A DNA stretch of 64,000 nucleotides from Pseudoselenomonas ruminantium. GTDB lineage: Bacteria > Bacillota > Negativicutes > Selenomonadales > Selenomonadaceae. Location of the stretch: NCBI GenBank assembly GCA_015058625.1, contig SVCA01000002.1, positions 365,195 through 429,194 of the forward strand. Direction: 5' to 3'. Shown in pieces: positions 61,236 to 64,000 of the stretch. How positions within the stretch are numbered: position 1 is the first letter of the stretch; each line of letters begins with the position of its first letter. The notes beneath the pieces were generated by a model that made no database searches, was not told the origin of the DNA, and saw only the letters and a list, made by a program, of their open reading frames with translations. Position numbers and translations under genes: made by a program.

Positions 61236-61270
61236 ATACTATTGACATACTAGGTGTAATACTGTAACAT
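61236..61270 (+). promoter_or_regulatory. Sulfur-regulon promoter/operator, copy 10 (metY-cysK)
   Basis: TTGACA 61242-61247, 17 bases with AGGTGTAATACTG, TAACAT 61265-61270. Confidence 0.85.
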
Positions 61271-61276
61271 ATAGAC

Positions 61277-61389
61277 ATGCCAAAAACATTTGGCATACAA
61301 CCGAAAAAGAGAAAAGAACTGACCAAAAAAATTGGAGGTTCCAGAAGCAAGACCCTTGGATTAAAGGGAGCTTTTGGAACCTCTTTTTG
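61277..61389 (+). promoter_or_regulatory. Transcription attenuator, copy 7 (CCAA type)
   Basis: Hairpin ATGCC/GGCAT (61277-61296); antiterminator GAAC(61316)-TGA-CCAA-aaaaa-TTGG-AG-GTTC(61338-61341); terminator GAGGTTCCAGAAGC...GCTTTTGGAACCTC (61335-61384) with T5. Confidence 0.85.
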
Positions 61390-61411
61390 ATGATGAAAGG
61401 GGATTTTATTT

Positions 61412-62695
61412 ATGAGCCAGTACAAATTTGAAACCTTACAGCTGCATGTAGGACAGGAACAGCCGGACCCGGCATCGGATGCGCGTGCAGTACCTATTTA
61501 TCAGACTACTTCCTATGTATTCCGCAACAGCCAGCATGCGGCTGACCGTTTTGGCTTGGCTGATGCCGGCAACATCTATGGGCGCCTGACCAACTCCACG
61601 CAGGATGTATTTGAAAAGCGCATCGCCGCTTTGGAAGGCGGTACGGCAGCTCTCGCGGTTGCTTCCGGTGCGGCAGCCATCACTTACACGATTCAGGCTT
61701 TGGCAGCAAATGGCGGTCATATCGTAGCACAGAAGACCATCTACGGTGGCAGCTACAACCTGCTGGCTCATACCCTGCCGGGCTTTGGTGTGGAAACCAC
61801 TTTTGTCGATGCCCACAACCTTGCCGAAGTGGAAGGGGCAATCCAGGAAAACACGAGAGCCATTTATCTCGAAACGCTCGGCAACCCCAACAGCGATATT
61901 CCCGATATTGATGCTATCGCCGAAATCGCACACAAACATGGCCTGCCGCTGGTTATCGACAACACCTTTGGCACGCCGTACCTCATTCGTCCGATTGAAC
62001 ATGGTGCAGATATCGTCGTACATTCGGCAACGAAGTTCATCGGCGGTCATGGTACGACCCTGGGCGGTGTAATCGTGGAAGCGGGCAAGTTCGACTGGAA
62101 AGCCAGCGGCAAATATCCCGGCATTGCAGCACCGAACCCGAGCTATCATGGTGTATCCTTCTACGATGTAGTTGGCCCGGCTGCTTTTGTCACCTATATC
62201 CGCGCTATCCTGCTCCGCGATACAGGCGCAACCATTTCCCCGTTCAATGCTTTCCTGCTGTTGCAGGGCGTAGAAACACTCTCCCTGCGTCTTGACCGCC
62301 ATGCAGAAAACACGAAGAAAGTGGTGGAATTCTTGAGCAAGCATCCGCAGGTGGCTAAGGTTAACCATCCGTCCCTGCCGGATCATCCGGACCATGCGCT
62401 CTATGAAAAGTATTTCCCGAACGGCGGTGCGTCCATCTTTACGTTTGAAATCAAGGGCGGCAAAGAAGCGGCTTGGAAGTTTATCGACAATCTGGAAATC
62501 TTCTCCCTGCTCGCCAATGTGGCTGATGTTAAGAGCCTTGTCATTCATCCGGCATCCACGACGCATTCCCAGCTGACGGACGAAGAACTGGCCGATCAGG
62601 GCATTTCCCAGAGCACTATCCGTCTATCCATCGGTACGGAACATATTGATGACATCATTGCAGACCTCGAAAAAGGTTTTGCAGCTGCCAAATAA
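61412..62695 (+). CDS. metY: O-acetylhomoserine sulfhydrylase
   Basis: 427 residues, the length typical of MetY (other gamma-family enzymes are about 390). PLP lysine in [17 protein letters not shown] with the GHGT signature of MetY, plus [15 protein letters not shown] near the start and [11 protein letters not shown] insert. Makes homocysteine from O-acetylhomoserine and sulfide, and can use methanethiol to make methionine directly, which links it to methanethiol released by the MAR operon at 12478. Transcription is under the sulfur attenuator; cysK follows by 20 bases. Confidence 0.95.
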   Translation: MSQYKFETLQLHVGQEQPDPASDARAVPIYQTTSYVFRNSQHAADRFGLADAGNIYGRLTNSTQDVFEKRIAALEGGTAALAVASGAAAITYTIQALAANGGHIVAQKTIYGGSYNLLAHTLPGFGVETTFVDAHNLAEVEGAIQENTRAIYLETLGNPNSDIPDIDAIAEIAHKHGLPLVIDNTFGTPYLIRPIEHGADIVVHSATKFIGGHGTTLGGVIVEAGKFDWKASGKYPGIAAPNPSYHGVSFYDVVGPAAFVTYIRAILLRDTGATISPFNAFLLLQGVETLSLRLDRHAENTKKVVEFLSKHPQVAKVNHPSLPDHPDHALYEKYFPNGGASIFTFEIKGGKEAAWKFIDNLEIFSLLANVADVKSLVIHPASTTHSQLTDEELADQGISQSTIRLSIGTEHIDDIIADLEKGFAAAK

Positions 62696-62715
62696 CGACA
62701 AGGAGGTATTTTGTC

Positions 62716-63648
62716 ATGGCAAAGATTTATAACAGTGTAACAGAGCTTATCGGCAATACGCCGCTCTTAAAAGCGAATAATTTCATTGAAGCAAATGACC
62801 TGCAGGCCAATATCTTGGTCAAGCTGGAATATCTGAATCCTGCCGGCAGTGTCAAAGACCGCATTGCCAAAGCTATGATTGAACAGGCGGAAAAGGAAGG
62901 CAAAATCACCAAAGATACGGTGATTATCGAGCCGACCAGCGGCAATACGGGCATTGGGTTGGCCAGCTTTGCCGCAGCCCGTGGCTATAAGGCTGTTCTG
63001 ACTATGCCCGAAACCATGAGCGTGGAGCGCCGTAATCTCTTGAAGGCCTATGGTGCGCAGATTGTGCTGACCGATGGCGCCAAGGGCATGAAAGGGGCGA
63101 TTGCCAAAGCAGAAGAACTGGCAAAGGAAACGCCCAATGCGTTTATTCCCTCCCAGTTCACGAATCAGGCAAATCCTGCGATTCACGAAGCCACAACCGG
63201 CCCGGAAATCTGGCAGGATGCGGAAGGAAAGGTGGATGCCTTTATCGCTGGCGTCGGCACGGGCGGCACGCTTACGGGCGTAGGCCGTTATCTGAAAAAG
63301 CAGAACGCTGCTGTGCATGTCGTAGCCGTAGAGCCGGAAAGCTCGCCGGTACTCAGCAAAGGGACGGCAGGCCCGCACAAGATTCAGGGTATCGGCGCAG
63401 GTTTTGTACCAGAAACGCTTGATACGAAAGTCTATGATGAAGTCCTGCCCATCAGCAATGAAGATGCCTTTAAGTATGGCCGTCAGTTTGCCCATAGCGA
63501 AGGTGTGCTGGTCGGTATCTCTGCCGGTGCAGCACTTGCGGCCGCCGTTCAGCTAGCCAAGCGTCCGGAATTTGCGGGCAAGAACATCGTGGCTCTGCTG
63601 CCCGATACGGGTGACCGCTATCTTTCCACAGAACTCTTTAATGACTAA
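62716..63648 (+). CDS. cysK: Cysteine synthase A
   Basis: 310 residues, standard Cys[16 protein letters not shown] with PLP lysine, [10 protein letters not shown] loop, [14 protein letters not shown], and SAGAALAA. Condenses O-acetylserine with sulfide. Unlike the paralogue at 11172 it retains the TSGNTG loop, so it is likely the main sulfide-fixing enzyme. It is cotranscribed with metY and ends at a terminator at 63662. Confidence 0.96.
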   Translation: MAKIYNSVTELIGNTPLLKANNFIEANDLQANILVKLEYLNPAGSVKDRIAKAMIEQAEKEGKITKDTVIIEPTSGNTGIGLASFAAARGYKAVLTMPETMSVERRNLLKAYGAQIVLTDGAKGMKGAIAKAEELAKETPNAFIPSQFTNQANPAIHEATTGPEIWQDAEGKVDAFIAGVGTGGTLTGVGRYLKKQNAAVHVVAVEPESSPVLSKGTAGPHKIQGIGAGFVPETLDTKVYDEVLPISNEDAFKYGRQFAHSEGVLVGISAGAALAAAVQLAKRPEFAGKNIVALLPDTGDRYLSTELFND

Positions 63649-63661
63649 AGCAAAGATATTG

Positions 63662-63690
63662 AAAATCGCTGGCTCGTTCCAGCGATTTTT
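63662..63690 (+). terminator. Terminator after cysK
   Basis: AAATCGCTGG/CCAGCGATTT, 10-bp stem with 6-base loop and T residues. Confidence 0.92.
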
Positions 63691-63728
63691 AATTTATAAC
63701 AAGAAATTTATTTTTTTAAGAAAAAGTG

Positions 63729-63757
63729 TTGACAGACAGGACTGACTCGTGTAATAT
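63729..63757 (+). promoter_or_regulatory. rRNA operon promoter P1
   Basis: TTGACA 63729, 17-base spacer, TAATAT 63752 (an overlapping TATAAT is at 63755). Confidence 0.8.
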
Positions 63758-63872
63758 AATACAAGTCGCCAGGAGCGAGAGCGAAAAACACAGTTCAGCA
63801 AGCCTTGACTGGCAAGGGATTGTAAGTGATTGCTTTCGAGTTTTGACAAAAAAGAAAATTTCAAAAAAGTTC

Positions 63873-63901
63873 TTGACAAGTCAAATCCGATGCGATAAGA
63901 T
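63873..63901 (+). promoter_or_regulatory. rRNA operon promoter P2
   Basis: TTGACA 63873, 17 bases, TAAGAT 63896. Leader sequence after it includes GTTCTTTGAAAAC near 63952, like the boxA/leader motif found just before 16S rRNA genes of Firmicutes. The 16S gene itself starts beyond the window; 63902-64000 holds only leader. Confidence 0.82.
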
Positions 63902-64000
63902 AAATGGGTCGCTTGAAGCGACGGGCACTTCGAAAGAAGCGCTGAACAAGATTGTTCTTTGAAAACTAAACAATGCAAATAATCATGCAACATGATTAAA

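Noticed and set aside
61436..62566. 376-residue minus-strand frame opposite metY
   Set aside because: Antisense shadow with no homology seen.

Overview
The window looks like the chromosome of an anaerobic Negativicute, most like Selenomonas or a close relative. This is inferred from overall gene similarity, anaerobic sulfur and corrinoid enzymes, a diderm-style set of secreted proteins, a flagellin of the Selenomonas kind, and mid-range GC. Species is not claimed. Both strands carry genes but the plus strand dominates. The last 280 bases are the promoter and leader region of an rRNA operon whose 16S gene lies just outside the window.

Layout. 1-8.8 kb is housekeeping: periplasmic asparaginase, tRNA-Leu, a glmS ribozyme with glmS, a complete polyamine transporter potABCD, and two small genes. 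8.8-17.3 kb is an operon that joins a methyltransferase and reverse transsulfuration enzymes (MccB, MccA types) to a NifX-like protein and a nitrogenase-like B-H-D-K set, best explained as a methylthio-alkane reductase (MAR) and not an N2-fixing nitrogenase. 17.5-22.7 kb holds three tandem secreted carboxylesterases followed by a decayed amide hydrolase gene. 23-29.8 kb carries a nitroreductase, a VOC protein, a dicarboxylate/amino-acid symporter, mnmA, a two-component system with a divergent membrane protein, and a C39-like protease-fold protein. 29.8-37.8 kb is a seven-gene corrinoid methyltransferase operon built around a homologue of monomethylamine methyltransferase that lacks pyrrolysine. 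37.8-45.3 kb holds an amidohydrolase/Fe-S/aminotransferase operon, then metQNI with a PLP enzyme. 45.3-59 kb covers sulfate assimilation: a duplicated DUF2292 protein, sbp-cysT, then cysWA-aprAB-cysDN and a small siroheme sulfite reductase, interrupted by two 172-bp inverted-repeat elements. 59-61 kb has a pentanucleotide repeat and a flagellin. 61.2-63.7 kb is metY-cysK.

How it works together. Ten copies of one promoter/operator (TTGACA, 17 bp, TAACAT with conserved GGTGTAATAGTG spacer) drive nearly all the sulfur genes. Seven of them are followed by the same kind of transcription attenuator: a short hairpin, then a small antiterminator hairpin that shares the sequence AGGTTY with an intrinsic terminator. 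The antiterminator stems covary among copies. Two attenuator subtypes split by function: the CTGG/CCAG type precedes organosulfur genes (MAR operon, corrinoid operon, amidohydrolase operon, metQNI) and the CCAA/TTGG type precedes inorganic sulfate and sulfhydrylation genes (sbp, cysW-apr, metY-cysK). The window therefore reads as one sulfur regulon: sulfate is imported, activated to APS, reduced by AprAB and a sulfite reductase to sulfide, and fixed by CysK or MetY; when sulfur is scarce, methionine import, C-S bond cleavage by MAR, corrinoid methyl transfer and reverse transsulfuration can supply or recycle it. The regulator and the attenuator ligand are not evident in the window.
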